The translations under genes and the position numbers were made by a program. A stretch of 32,111 nucleotides of DNA from Psychrobacter sp. 4Bb. Its GTDB lineage: Bacteria; Pseudomonadota; Gammaproteobacteria; Pseudomonadales; Moraxellaceae. This document shows, one piece after another, positions 7,800 through 16,584 of this stretch. How positions within the stretch are numbered: position 1 is the first letter of the stretch; every line of letters starts with the position of its first letter. Below the pieces are notes generated by a model. That model was not told the DNA's origin. It did no database searches and saw nothing but the letters and a program-made list of their open reading frames with translations. The stretch spans positions 1 through 32,111 of the forward strand of contig NZ_PJAS01000038.1 in the NCBI RefSeq assembly GCF_002836735.1. The letters run 5' to 3'.

Positions 7800-9749
7800 A
7801 TGTCCGATGCAAGTAAGCGAGTATTTATGAACGATAAGTCAGTTTCTAAGTCCACATCTCAACTGGCCACCTTAATCCAAATGGGCAAAGAGCAAGGGTA
7901 TCTTACCTACGCTGAGGTGAATGACCAGCTGCCCGACTCTATTACCGAAAGCGATCAGATCGAAGACATTGTGCAAATGCTGACCGATGTCGGTATCAAA
8001 ATCTTTGAATCAGCTCCTGATGCCGATGACATCTTGATGAACGATGATTCAAGTGATGATGATATGGCAGCAGATGAGGCAGCGGCAGTACTCGCCTCTG
8101 TTGAAACTGAGCCTGGTCGTACTACTGACCCTGTACGTATGTATATGCGTGAAATGGGTACGGTTGACCTACTAACTCGCGAAGGCGAGATTGCCATTGC
8201 TAAGCGTATCGAAGAAGGTATTCGTGATGTGCAGCATGCCATGTCTTACTGGCCTGGTACCGTACAGTTTGTCCTTGATGAATATCAAAAAGTCCAAGAC
8301 GGCGAAAAAAAGCTATCTGACGTCATCACTGGTTTCTTAGACCCTGAGACCGAAGAAGACAAAATCGCAGCTCAAGAAGCAAAGGAAGCGGCGAAAGAAG
8401 AGCGTGAACGCATCAAAGAAGAAAAAGAAAACCCACCGGTTATCAAAGCTAAGGTCAATGCGAAAGCAGCCGCGCTTGATAATGACGACGAAGATGAAGA
8501 TGACGTTGAAGACGAAGCTGAAGAAGAAACCAGCGGTCTTGATCCAGAAGAAGTTCGTTTACGCCTAGAAGAGATCGAGCATCTATTTATTAAAGCCAAG
8601 CAAGCATTGCTTGATTATGGCCGTGGTAGCGTACAGGCTGATACCGCGTATGCCCTACTTGCTGAACGCTTTATGATGTTGAAGCTAAACAACCGCTTGT
8701 CAGATCAAGTCATGGCTATCATGCATGACGTCTATGATGACGTGCGTAAGCAAGAGCGTCAGATCATGCGTTTGGTGATTCGCCGTGGTCGTATGCCGCG
8801 TGAAGAGTTCCGTAAGACCTTCCCTAGCAATGAAACCAACGTTGATTGGTTGATTGAACGTATCAAAGGTAAGCCTGCATTTGCTGGTACGCTAGAAAAA
8901 GTCACTGATGACGTCATTTTATTACAACGTCGTATCCGTGATTACGAGCAGCAGCTCGACATGAAAATTCACGATATGAAAGATGTAGCACGTCGTATGG
9001 CAGTTGGTGAAGCAAAAGCTCGCCGCGCGAAAAAAGAAATGGTTGAAGCTAACCTACGTCTGGTTATCTCTATCGCCAAAAAATATACCAACCGTGGCCT
9101 ACAGTTCTTGGATCTTATTCAAGAAGGTAACATCGGTCTGATGAAAGCCGTTGATAAATTTGAATACCGCCGTGGTTATAAGTTCTCGACCTATGCTACT
9201 TGGTGGATTCGTCAGGCGATTACTCGCTCGATCGCTGACCAAGCGCGCACCATTCGTATTCCTGTGCATATGATTGAGACCATCAACAAGATAAACCGTG
9301 TCTCACGTCAATTGCTACAAGAAATGGGCCGCGAGCCAACACCTGAGGAATTAGGCGAACGCTTAGAGATGGACGAAGTTAAAGTCCGTAAAGTGCTGAA
9401 GATTGCCAAAGAGCCTATCTCTATGGAAACCCCTATCGGTGATGATGAAGATTCGCACCTAGGTGATTTCATCGAAGATGGTACGATCTCAAGCCCTGTC
9501 GATGATGCGACTGCTGCTGGTCTGCAAGAAGCGACTCGTGATGTACTCGGCAACCTGACTGAGCGTGAAGCGCGTGTCCTAAAAATGCGTTTCGGTATCG
9601 ATATGCCAACCGATCATACTCTAGAAGAAGTCGGTAAACAGTTCGATGTAACGCGTGAGCGTATTCGTCAGATTGAGGCGAAAGCATTGCGTAAATTGCG
9701 TCATCCATCACGTTCTGAACACTTGCGCTCTTTCCTTGAAAATGACTAA
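7800..9749 (+). CDS. rpoD: Primary sigma factor RpoD (sigma-70)
   Basis: The housekeeping sigma factor directs RNA polymerase to most promoters. Region 1.1 is at the N terminus ([19 protein letters not shown]). Region 1.2 includes [21 protein letters not shown]. The non-conserved region holds a strongly acidic stretch encoded near 8480-8530. Regions 2.1-2.4 run from [16 protein letters not shown] through [19 protein letters not shown]. Region 4.2 is [20 protein letters not shown] near the C terminus. The 649 residues are slightly longer than E. coli RpoD (613). The start at 7800 is followed by a second candidate Met at 7827; neither has a strong ribosome site. It lies downstream of dnaG on the same strand but has its own spacer and terminator. 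Confidence 0.97.
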   Translation: MSDASKRVFMNDKSVSKSTSQLATLIQMGKEQGYLTYAEVNDQLPDSITESDQIEDIVQMLTDVGIKIFESAPDADDILMNDDSSDDDMAADEAAAVLASVETEPGRTTDPVRMYMREMGTVDLLTREGEIAIAKRIEEGIRDVQHAMSYWPGTVQFVLDEYQKVQDGEKKLSDVITGFLDPETEEDKIAAQEAKEAAKEERERIKEEKENPPVIKAKVNAKAAALDNDDEDEDDVEDEAEEETSGLDPEEVRLRLEEIEHLFIKAKQALLDYGRGSVQADTAYALLAERFMMLKLNNRLSDQVMAIMHDVYDDVRKQERQIMRLVIRRGRMPREEFRKTFPSNETNVDWLIERIKGKPAFAGTLEKVTDDVILLQRRIRDYEQQLDMKIHDMKDVARRMAVGEAKARRAKKEMVEANLRLVISIAKKYTNRGLQFLDLIQEGNIGLMKAVDKFEYRRGYKFSTYATWWIRQAITRSIADQARTIRIPVHMIETINKINRVSRQLLQEMGREPTPEELGERLEMDEVKVRKVLKIAKEPISMETPIGDDEDSHLGDFIEDGTISSPVDDATAAGLQEATRDVLGNLTEREARVLKMRFGIDMPTDHTLEEVGKQFDVTRERIRQIEAKALRKLRHPSRSEHLRSFLEND

Positions 9750-9803
9750 ATTTTCAGAAAAATATTGAGCCTAGCTAATAAGCTTTTGATAATCGTTAAA
9801 AAT

Positions 9804-9834
9804 AAAAAAGCTGAGTATATCTCAGCTTTTTTTA
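9804..9834. terminator. Rho-independent terminator after rpoD
   Basis: Stem AAAAAAGCTGAG with CTCAGCTTTTTT around a TATAT loop, followed by T residues. It ends rpoD transcription and is symmetric enough to act on the opposite strand. Confidence 0.92.
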
Positions 9835-9847
9835 TGCCTGCTTTTTA

Positions 9848-9959
9848 ATTCTAGAACTTATTAATCACAGCATTTGTCAATTACAAAGCTTATTAATTAC
9901 AAAGCTCCTTAATTGCATAGCGTCCTAGTTATAAATCCCTTTAATCCAAGAGCTCCTCC
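9848..9959. repeat. Seven degenerate 16-bp tandem units downstream of rpoD
   Basis: The sequence can be cut into seven consecutive 16-bp units without gaps: ATTCTAGAACTTATTA, ATCACAGCATTTGTCA, ATTACAAAGCTTATTA, ATTACAAAGCTCCTTA, ATTGCATAGCGTCCTA, GTTATAAATCCCTTTA and ATCCAAGAGCTCCTCC. The middle units are most alike; the flanks have decayed. No gene overlaps it. Reverse-complemented, the unit resembles that of the array after nrdB. Confidence 0.7.
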
Positions 9960-10055
9960 TTCAAGATATACCCTTATTTTTCTTACTTCCTAATAACTTA
10001 TTTCATTGAAAATTATCTAACTATAGATACAGACGCTCCTTCAAAAATCACTTTA

Positions 10056-10102
10056 TAGTTGACACTATCAACCTTATTCTACATAGTTGCTTCTATCAAC
10101 TA
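10056..10102 (+). promoter_or_regulatory. Promoter with two matching dyad operators upstream of the MarR operon
   Basis: A -35 hexamer TTGACA (10059-10064) and a -10-like CATAGT (10082-10087) are separated by 17 bp. Two dyads of the form TAGTTG-N7-CAAC overlap them: TAGTTGACACTATCAACCT (10056-10074) over the -35, and TAGTTGCTTCTATCAACTA (10084-10102) over the -10 and probable start site. Their centres are 28 bp apart. The likely ligand is the MarR protein encoded 16 bp downstream, giving autoregulation; this is inference. Confidence 0.7.
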
Positions 10103-10117
10103 TATCAAAGAGTTTTT

Positions 10118-10561
10118 ATGTCTAACAATTCATTGAGCGAAACACTACATCAATTGATGCATACCTATACCAATCTACTGCTAGAAGGCATTCGTCAGCA
10201 AGGTGTCGAGTTGTCCGTGACTAATATCAGAACCTTAAAAGGTGTCTGCTATAACCCGAATAGCACTGCGCTATCAATCTCTAAACATATACAGCGAGAC
10301 AAAGCGCAAATCACTCGTGCCTTAAATGACCTTTTAGCAGCTGAGCTAATCTTGAAGACAGATAACCCGCTTGATGGTCGCAGCCAATTACTACAGCTGA
10401 CCTCTAAAGGCGAAGAAGTTATGACAAAGCTTGATGCAGCAGAAGAATGGACAAGACAGCAATTAACGAAAGATTTAAGTCTCGTAGAGCTTGCCTTATT
10501 TTTCCGTGTCAGTCGCACCATGATAGACAACGTTAGCACCAGCAAGCCTACCGATAAATAA
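10118..10561 (+). CDS. MarR family transcriptional regulator
   Basis: A 147-residue winged-helix protein of usual MarR length. The recognition-helix region is SISKHIQRDKAQITRALNDL, followed by the wing with the typical NPLDGRSQLLQLTSKGEE stretch. Helices at both ends would form the dimer interface. Such proteins usually repress their own operon and release DNA on binding a small ligand or on oxidation. There is no cysteine in the winged-helix core other than one early in the protein, so redox sensing is not obvious. It is the first gene of an operon, 16 bp before the siderophore-interacting protein gene, with two dyad operators over its promoter. The ligand is unknown. Confidence 0.9.
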   Translation: MSNNSLSETLHQLMHTYTNLLLEGIRQQGVELSVTNIRTLKGVCYNPNSTALSISKHIQRDKAQITRALNDLLAAELILKTDNPLDGRSQLLQLTSKGEEVMTKLDAAEEWTRQQLTKDLSLVELALFFRVSRTMIDNVSTSKPTDK

Positions 10562-10577
10562 GTAAGGACAGATCCGT

Positions 10578-11372
10578 ATGAATAACACCATAAATCAGAA
10601 ACCAGTACGCGAAATCATGACCGTTGCTCACAAGCAAATGATTACTCCGCACTACATCCGTATATACCTCACAGGCCAAGCAGATACTATTGCCAATATC
10701 GCGACCATGACAGTGGGCGCAAACAATAAAGTACTTATTCCTGTCGATAAAGCTCAGCCAATTGACCTAAATGACAATACTACATTCGTTGTTCGCACTT
10801 ATACTCATCGCGGCGCCGATGTAGCAAAACAACAGATTTGGATTGATTTTGTCGCTCATGGTGACGAGGCACCCGCTTCAGGCTGGGCCACTCATGCTGA
10901 GGTTGGCGACGAGATTGGTATCTTAATGAAGCCTAAAACCAAAGCGCTTTGTCCTGATGCAGATAATTTTCTACTGATTGGCGATGCCACAGCGATACCA
11001 GTGCTCGGCTCGATATTAGAAAGCTTGCCTGCCAGTGCGACTGGTCAATGCATCATCGAAGTGCACGGTGCAGAAGATGAGCAAGAATTGCCGACAGCAG
11101 CCAATATCACCATGACATGGTTACATAACCCAGATCCAACGCAAGGCAGTCAATTAATCGACACAGTAAAATCTCTCGATTTGCCAACTGCAGAGCAGAG
11201 CCGTTTTGCTTATATCGCTAGCGAATTCTCATCTGTCAAAGCCCTTCGTCATTACCTAAAGGTCGAGCAACAGTGGTCTAAGGATGAGCTATATGCCTTT
11301 TCTTACTGGAAAGCAGGTGTTGCAGAAGACCAATCTGTAAGCGATCGACAGGCAGAAAAAAACACCGACTAA
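10578..11372 (+). CDS. Siderophore-interacting protein (SIP/ViuB family FAD-dependent ferric reductase)
   Basis: A 264-residue FAD-binding protein. The N-terminal FAD domain includes VRTYTHR, the usual flavin-binding R-x-Y-T stretch, and WIDFVAHGDEAPASGWA. The NAD(P)H-binding part shows LLIGDATAIPVLGSILESLP, and the end has YIASEFSSVKALRHYL and YAFSYWKAGVAED, the family's C-terminal signature. SIP proteins reduce ferric iron from siderophores in the cytoplasm. The length fits the family. It follows a MarR gene by 16 bp and precedes a DUF2798 membrane protein gene by 30 bp, so all three are probably one transcript. I see no Fur box, and control by the MarR protein is more likely than by iron alone. 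Confidence 0.9.
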   Translation: MNNTINQKPVREIMTVAHKQMITPHYIRIYLTGQADTIANIATMTVGANNKVLIPVDKAQPIDLNDNTTFVVRTYTHRGADVAKQQIWIDFVAHGDEAPASGWATHAEVGDEIGILMKPKTKALCPDADNFLLIGDATAIPVLGSILESLPASATGQCIIEVHGAEDEQELPTAANITMTWLHNPDPTQGSQLIDTVKSLDLPTAEQSRFAYIASEFSSVKALRHYLKVEQQWSKDELYAFSYWKAGVAEDQSVSDRQAEKNTD

Positions 11373-11402
11373 TTAAACGCTCTTTATGATAGGAAAATAA
11401 CG

Positions 11403-11933
11403 ATGTCTCCAAATACTATGCCAGTAAATACCGAGACCCTGTTCATTGATGGTTCTAAAAGTGGTAGCGCTAAGAATGATGGCACTAAAAAAACACCGTT
11501 GCTCTACAAAGTGTTATTAATACTTGCCTTAATGACTGTCATAGGTGGTCTCTTAACAGGTGTGATGACCTATATGAATGTCGGATATTCCGATACATTT
11601 TTTATAGACTGGTCTAGAGCGCTACTTGCAGCGTATGCGATTATGCCGATTGGCTTCTTACTGATGGGTCTGGTCACAAAATTTATTAATCACAAGCTAC
11701 CTAATACCAAAGCGTACAAACGCAATCTCATCACAGGTGTAGTGATGGCTTGCATAATGGAGTCTATGCTGGCCTTTAGTACTGCCTCAAAGACGATTGG
11801 TTTTGCTAATCAGACAGCATTTTTGAATGGCTGGTTAGAAGGATTTCTAGTTGCATTACCAGTAGGATTGACATTAATGGTCATCGTTTCTATGACTATT
11901 AAACCAAAAATTGAGGCATTTCTAAAAAGCTAA
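11403..11933 (+). CDS. DUF2798-type four-helix membrane protein
   Basis: A 176-residue inner-membrane protein with a polar N-terminal ~30 residues and four predicted membrane segments (about residues 33-57, 68-92, 107-128 and 142-168). Two internally similar halves each place a polar turn and an aromatic FxxxW motif (FFIDWSRALLAAY and FLNGWLEGFLVAL) before the second helix, which is characteristic of DUF2798. The family's function is unknown; members often lie beside MarR regulators and reductases. Here it ends the MarR-SIP operon and may help in metal or redox-related transport, which is speculation. A purine-rich AGGAAAATAACG precedes the start. Confidence 0.75.
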   Translation: MSPNTMPVNTETLFIDGSKSGSAKNDGTKKTPLLYKVLLILALMTVIGGLLTGVMTYMNVGYSDTFFIDWSRALLAAYAIMPIGFLLMGLVTKFINHKLPNTKAYKRNLITGVVMACIMESMLAFSTASKTIGFANQTAFLNGWLEGFLVALPVGLTLMVIVSMTIKPKIEAFLKS

Positions 11934-12476
11934 AATATCAAGACTATGTTTATTAGATTTTTTGGCACTCTGCCGCGACGCTAACCAGATTAATAAAAAA
12001 GTTTAATAAAATTTAAGAACATAAAGCATCAAGGACGTGTTGAATATTCAACACGCCCTTGTCATGTCAGAAGCTTTCTAATACTATTTTACTGCTGGTT
12101 TGGCAAAGAACTAACGTGTATTTAATAAGTCAGTCGTAACAACGTTTACTGTTAGATTCGATTTAAAACAATCTTTTTTTACCCGTCATATATTGTTACT
12201 ATTCGACAATATTCCGATGACTAGACAGTACAACTGTCATAATTAATCTAGTTTTGGCTGTATACTCTACTGTTATAGAAACGTATAGTCATAATATAAA
12301 CGCTAGTTATAAGCAGTATCCTACTAGTAGCCGTTTATTTGTATATGGTTGGCACATTGGCGGTAAATAGAATCTACACCGCTTTAGTGTTTATACTTAT
12401 AATGAGTAAACTAAAAACCTAATGTTCCACTCTGACAGTTGTTGATTATTAACTAGGTATCGATATCACACATTTT
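11934..12476. other. Spacer between the MarR operon and the ArsR gene
   Basis: About 540 bp of AT-rich DNA without a credible gene. Apart from the palindrome at 12030-12061 I see no clear structure. The promoter of the ArsR-type gene must be here but could not be assigned. Confidence 0.4.
12030..12061. other. 32-bp near-perfect palindrome
   Basis: A perfect 20-bp core, CGTGTTGAATATTCAACACG (12036-12055), is extended by CAAGG / CCTTG with a single A-C mismatch between. It lies about 95 bp after the DUF2798 gene. No T run follows, so it is not a standard terminator; it could be a Rho-assisted stop, an mRNA 3' stabiliser or a protein-binding site. Confidence 0.6.
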
Positions 12477-12785
12477 ATGAATACAGAAAACATAATATCT
12501 GCACTTAACAACCCCATGCGTCGCCAAATCATAAAGTGGTTGAAAGACAGATCAAACTTCCCAGCGTCATTACCAGAGCATGCTAATCTGGATGGTGTAT
12601 GCGTCAGTTACATCCAAGAAAAAGCTGGATTGTCGCAATCAACCATTTCAAACTATATGGGTGTGTTAAAAAAAGCAGGATTGGTTACGTCCGAACGCCA
12701 TGGACAATGGACGTTTTATCAGCGTCATGAAGCTAACATCGAAGCATTTCTCAATGAAGTTGAAAAAGAGCTGTTAAAGCTTTAA
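12477..12785 (+). CDS. ArsR-type winged-helix regulator, orphan
   Basis: A 102-residue protein with the ArsR/SmtB fold: an opening helix ALNNPMRRQIIKWLKD, a helix-turn-helix YIQEKAGLSQSTISNYMGVL and a wing KKAGLVTSERHGQWTFYQRH. It lacks the classical ELCVCDL metal-binding motif in the recognition helix; its only Cys lies in GVCVSY just before the helix-turn-helix. It therefore probably senses something other than arsenite or uses this cysteine in redox sensing. No obvious target gene is adjacent on its strand; the next gene is convergent. No ribosome site is evident, so the mRNA may be near-leaderless. Confidence 0.85.
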   Translation: MNTENIISALNNPMRRQIIKWLKDRSNFPASLPEHANLDGVCVSYIQEKAGLSQSTISNYMGVLKKAGLVTSERHGQWTFYQRHEANIEAFLNEVEKELLKL

Positions 12786-12993
12786 AAATTTCTCATAATC
12801 TTTAGAGTCACTTTGATCTAATCTAGAACATCTAGATATTTCAATATAACGATTAACTATCTCAATATCACACCATTTTCTAAATTATCATCCTCTTCTC
12901 TTCTAGCTATCTTGTCCCTTCTGATTATCTATTGCCTCCTAAAATATTTATCCATAATAGAATATAGTCTTCTAATCAGTTTTTAATTTGCAT

Positions 12994-13023
12994 AAAAAAA
13001 GCCAAGGTACACTCAGCTTTTTT
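12994..13023 (-). terminator. Rho-independent terminator after the SulP gene
   Basis: On the minus strand a stem GCTGAG / CTTGGC (with two G-U pairs) around TGTAC is preceded by A residues and followed by seven T residues. The wobble pairs would become mismatches in plus-strand RNA, so it points to the SulP gene as its user. Confidence 0.8.
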
Positions 13024-13060
13024 ATCCTTATCAGTATAATACTATTAATACGTAGCTAAA

Positions 13061-14560
13061 TTAATGCGCGCCTAAACTTTGCTCAGCATCTGGCTTATCA
13101 TGCACACCGAAATTGTCTATCATCGCTTGGCTCGCCTCGTTCAAACCGATGAGCTCTACTTCAGTGCCTTCACGGCGAAATTTAATGATGACTTTATCTA
13201 TGGCGGCGACTGCTGTCACGTCCCAAAAATGCGCGCGCGACACGTCAATGACTACTTTAGAGACAGACTCTTTAATATCAAAGGAATCAATCATACGCTC
13301 TGCTGATGAAAAAAACACTTGTCCGTCCACTCGATAATAACGCGTTTGCGCTGCTTCATTCATGTGACTATGCACACTCATATAGCGCTCAATCTTATTG
13401 GCAAAGAACAATGCTGACAGCAGCACGCCAATCAATACGCCATAAGCCAAGTTATGCGTTGCGACCACCACAGCAACGGTCGTAATCATGACCACATTAC
13501 TTTGCAGCGGCTTGGTTTTTAGCTCTTTAAATGAACCCCAGTTAAAAGTACCGATAGACACCATAATCATTACAGCGACCAATGCGGCCATTGGAATAAT
13601 CTTTAGCCAATCGCTTAAAAACACCACCATCAATAATAAAAATACTCCTGCCACTAAAGTAGAAAGACGTGTATAACCGCCTGATTTGACGTTGATGATA
13701 GACTGCCCAATCATCGCACAGCCTGCCATACCGCCAAAAAAACTGCTAATAACATTGGCAATACCTTGACCTTTGCACTCTTGCGTACGGTCGCCTTTGG
13801 TATCAGTTAAATCATCTACGATAGTCATGGTCATCATAGACTCAAGTAAGCCCACTATCGCCAGACTGATAGAGTACGGGAAAATAATAATCAATGTATC
13901 TAAGTTCAACGGGATATCAGGTATCAAAAACATCGGCAAGGTATCAGGCAGTTGGCCCATATCATTGATGGTTCGAGCCTCTGCACCTAATAAGATGGCT
14001 ATAGCCGTGACCAGTACAATACTGACCAATGGCGATGGAATCACTTTACCAATCTTTGGAATATATGGATAGCCATAGATAATGACTAGACCTAGGGCCA
14101 CAAGACCGTATACGTGTACTAGGTTTGAACCTGCCTGCGGCATCAGCTCAGGAATCTGCGACATAAAAATCAAAATAGCCAAGGCATTGATAAAGCCGAG
14201 CACTACGGATTGAGACACATACTTCATCAGATTTCCTAGCTTTAAGAAGCCAAAGATAATCTGTATAACACCTGTCAGCACACTGGCTGCTAACAAATAC
14301 TGCAAGCCATAATCTTTGACCAGTGTCACCATTAGTAACGCCATCGCACCAGTCGCCGCCGAAATCATCGCTGGACGACCGCCAACAAACGAAATCACTA
14401 CCGCGATACAAAACGAGGCATAAAGCCCTACTTGGGGATCGACACCGGCAATGATAGAAAACGCAATCGCTTCAGGGATAAGCGCCAAAGCGACGACCAT
14501 GCCAGCCAAGACATCGCCTCTCACATTGGATAGCCAATGCTCTTTAATTGTATTTAACAT
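13061..14560 (-). CDS. SulP (SLC26) family anion transporter with STAS domain
   Basis: A 499-residue inner-membrane transporter. The N-terminal signature is visible as [24 protein letters not shown] followed by VGLYASF and a [18 protein letters not shown] segment; twelve or more membrane helices are expected up to about residue 390. The C-terminal STAS domain (about residues 400-490) contains [21 protein letters not shown]. SulP proteins carry sulfate, bicarbonate or dicarboxylates, usually with Na+ or H+. The substrate cannot be decided here: there are no sulfur-assimilation genes beside it, so bicarbonate is equally possible. It is divergent from the bestrophin-like gene, also a potential anion channel. 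Confidence 0.92.
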   Translation of the reverse strand: MLNTIKEHWLSNVRGDVLAGMVVALALIPEAIAFSIIAGVDPQVGLYASFCIAVVISFVGGRPAMISAATGAMALLMVTLVKDYGLQYLLAASVLTGVIQIIFGFLKLGNLMKYVSQSVVLGFINALAILIFMSQIPELMPQAGSNLVHVYGLVALGLVIIYGYPYIPKIGKVIPSPLVSIVLVTAIAILLGAEARTINDMGQLPDTLPMFLIPDIPLNLDTLIIIFPYSISLAIVGLLESMMTMTIVDDLTDTKGDRTQECKGQGIANVISSFFGGMAGCAMIGQSIINVKSGGYTRLSTLVAGVFLLLMVVFLSDWLKIIPMAALVAVMIMVSIGTFNWGSFKELKTKPLQSNVVMITTVAVVVATHNLAYGVLIGVLLSALFFANKIERYMSVHSHMNEAAQTRYYRVDGQVFFSSAERMIDSFDIKESVSKVVIDVSRAHFWDVTAVAAIDKVIIKFRREGTEVELIGLNEASQAMIDNFGVHDKPDAEQSLGAH

Positions 14561-14603
14561 ATTTAACTCAGTTTTGGAGAACTGCTTTAGTCTGTCAATA
14601 AAC

Positions 14604-14655
14604 GAAGTATCTAATCACTATTTAGAAAGCATCTATTTGGAAAGTATCTAAAAAG
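14604..14655. repeat. Short 15-bp tandem repeat upstream of the SulP gene
   Basis: AAAGCATCTATTTGG (14626-14640) and AAAGTATCTAAAAAG (14641-14655) are adjacent 15-bp units, preceded by a related GAAGTATCTAATCACTATTTAG block of 22 bp. The TTTAGAAAGC piece recurs in the 12-bp array after the NIF3 gene. Confidence 0.5.
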
Positions 14656-14870
14656 TAGTTAAAAATCAGCTCACATGAAAAGTTTGACGCATCTCGATCT
14701 AGGTACATCTTTATCTAGATACTTTGCCCATTGCTTATCAAATGACAAATATAAAAATGTGAACGTTCATAGTTAGCGAGTGATCGTCATAACGTACTTT
14801 TAGTGGGGTAATCTTTACGATCCATTAGATATATCGAATAGTGATACAAACGTTAAAGCAGTGCATGCGC

Positions 14871-14985
14871 ACAAGAAAAAGCGTCAGACGCTTTATGAGA
14901 GTAATTGCTATAGGAAGCAATCATTACTGAGGAGGGGTACAGCTAGGGTGGCGTATTCATCTCTGTGGTGACAGCTTTTATAGAG
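14871..14985 (-). ncRNA. Candidate small RNA or attenuated leader (minus strand)
   Basis: On the minus strand a bulged hairpin AGTAA-TGA-TTGCT / AGCAATTACT (14900-14928) is followed by AAAGCG-TCTGA-CGCTTT and a T-rich tail (TTTTTCTT, ending near 14871), which has the form of a terminator. A TATAAA box near 14980 could be a -10. The SulP start codon is about 310 bases further downstream, so this could be an independent small RNA or an early-terminated SulP leader. No known RNA family was recognised. Confidence 0.3.
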
Positions 14986-15222
14986 TTAAGAAGTGATATT
15001 TGGCGTCATTTTAACATACATAAAGTAGATTAATAAAAACATCTCCCTTTTGGCGAGGATTCAACTCCTTTAGCTATCCCAATTACCGAGCTTAAGTAAT
15101 CACCTTACTCTTTTGTTTGAATAAATTTATAGCCTTTTGGGCTTTACAAATTTCGTTTCTATATTAGAATCACACGAGACATTTAATAGTGTCTACATGT
15201 ACCCCATCGCTAGGAAACTGAC

Positions 15223-16182
15223 ATGATTGTCCGGCAAACACCCAATGCCCTTAAGATATTTTTCACTCTGCGTGGATCAATCATTCCAAAAATCTATCCG
15301 CAAATTTTGCTGATTACTATTCTTAGTACGCTCATCACGATTATTCAGCACTGGATGCCTGACTCGTTTCCTTATTATGGTATGGCAACGTTTACCTTGC
15401 TCGGAATCGCCTTATCATTGTTTCTTGGGTTTCGAAACAATGCCAGTTATCAGCGTTGGTGGGAAGCGCGCGGACTGTGGGGTCAGCTGGTATATGATTC
15501 TCGTAGCTTAACGCGCCAAGTGCTGTCTTTTATAGATGATGACGATGCGACTGGTATAGAATATGGCGAGGATGACAATGCGACTGCACACGATACTCAG
15601 CGAACGATGGTATATCTGACCATTGCTTTTGCCCATGCTGTGCGCCACCGATTGCGCGGTACGCCACCTTGGGCGGATATCGAGCCTCTTGTTGCAGCGA
15701 TATACCATGACCGTATGCGCCAAGCGAAAAACGTACCTGATTATATAATGCGCCTAATGGGTAAGCAGCTTGGCGATATTCGGCGTCAAGGACTGGTATC
15801 GGAGCAAGTCATACAAAATATGGACGAGCGCCTGACCTCTATGACAATTGTACTGGCAGCGTGCGAACGTATTCATAACACTCCACTGCCCTTTGCTTAT
15901 ATGCTACTGGTACATCGCACCACCTATCTATACTGTATTATGTTGCCCTTTGGTCTAGTAGCTTCACTTGGTTGGGCGACCCCGTTGATTTGTGCGGTGA
16001 TTGCTTATACCTTTTTTGGTTTGGATGCGCTTAGTGAAGAGTTAGAAGAGCCTTTTGGCTTGGCGGCTAACCAACTACCTTTGACTGCCTTGTCACGCAC
16101 TATAGAGATTAATTTACGAGAAGCATTGGGAGAGACGGATATTCCGCCTGATATCACTCCTATCAATGGTTATTTGCAATAG
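15223..16182 (+). CDS. Bestrophin-like anion channel (YneE/UPF0187 family)
   Basis: A 319-residue membrane protein with the bacterial bestrophin pattern: an N-terminal TLRGSIIPKIYPQ entry, membrane helices near residues 25-70, and the signature LFLGFRNNASYQRWWEARGLWG right after helix two. Two further membrane helices occur near residues 225-270, followed by DALSEELEEPFG, which matches the acidic calcium-clasp-like segment of bestrophins, and LPLTALSRTIEINLRE. Bacterial homologues form pentameric channels, some conducting cations, so ion selectivity is uncertain. The start is supported by AGGA about 10 bases upstream. It is divergent from the SulP gene. Confidence 0.9.
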   Translation: MIVRQTPNALKIFFTLRGSIIPKIYPQILLITILSTLITIIQHWMPDSFPYYGMATFTLLGIALSLFLGFRNNASYQRWWEARGLWGQLVYDSRSLTRQVLSFIDDDDATGIEYGEDDNATAHDTQRTMVYLTIAFAHAVRHRLRGTPPWADIEPLVAAIYHDRMRQAKNVPDYIMRLMGKQLGDIRRQGLVSEQVIQNMDERLTSMTIVLAACERIHNTPLPFAYMLLVHRTTYLYCIMLPFGLVASLGWATPLICAVIAYTFFGLDALSEELEEPFGLAANQLPLTALSRTIEINLREALGETDIPPDITPINGYLQ

Positions 16183-16584
16183 CTTCCATTAATAGTTTTA
16201 ATAAAAGCCACTTAGCTTACTACTTCAAGATGGAACGGACTAAATACAGACTTCACTTGAATAATCGTCCATAGACCACTATAAACAGTGCATATATTCT
16301 CTGCCTAATATAACCAGTCCACTATAAAAGTATGACAGCGTTAACCTCGCTTGAAGTATCACAGTTACATCTACACTCGGTTGCCTTGTACTACTTTTAA
16401 ATTGAATCGACTATAGCTTGACTGATTTAAGTGCCACTAATGTCTACACTGATCCTGTCTCAGATTTTTGCGTTATGCTTTTGGCATGATTTGAGCAGAT
16501 GTTTAACTAACTGAATGTCTATAGCAGCGATTACTTAATTATTTACCTATTTTTTTATTTATCTATATAAGCGAGGCTCATATC
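16183..16584. other. Spacer before ybeD
   Basis: About 400 bp of AT-rich sequence without a gene, RNA gene or clear terminator that I can support. Confidence 0.4.

Larger units (their letters stand above)
14561..15222. other. Divergent spacer between the SulP and bestrophin-like genes
   Basis: About 660 bp. It contains the short repeats at 14604-14655 and, on the minus strand, two hairpins at 14871-14928, the second of them terminator-like. No protein-coding frame is convincing. The bestrophin gene is preceded by AGGA about 10 bases before its ATG. Confidence 0.5.

Noticed and set aside
9985..10050. Fur box before the siderophore-interacting protein operon
   Set aside because: The GAAAATTATC / GATA-like bases do not form a convincing 19-bp Fur site, and the dyads at 10056-10102 explain regulation better.
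14451..14651. Plus-strand frame overlapping the SulP start and ending in YLESI repeats
   Set aside because: Mostly antisense to the SulP gene; the repeated end reflects the 15-bp DNA repeat.
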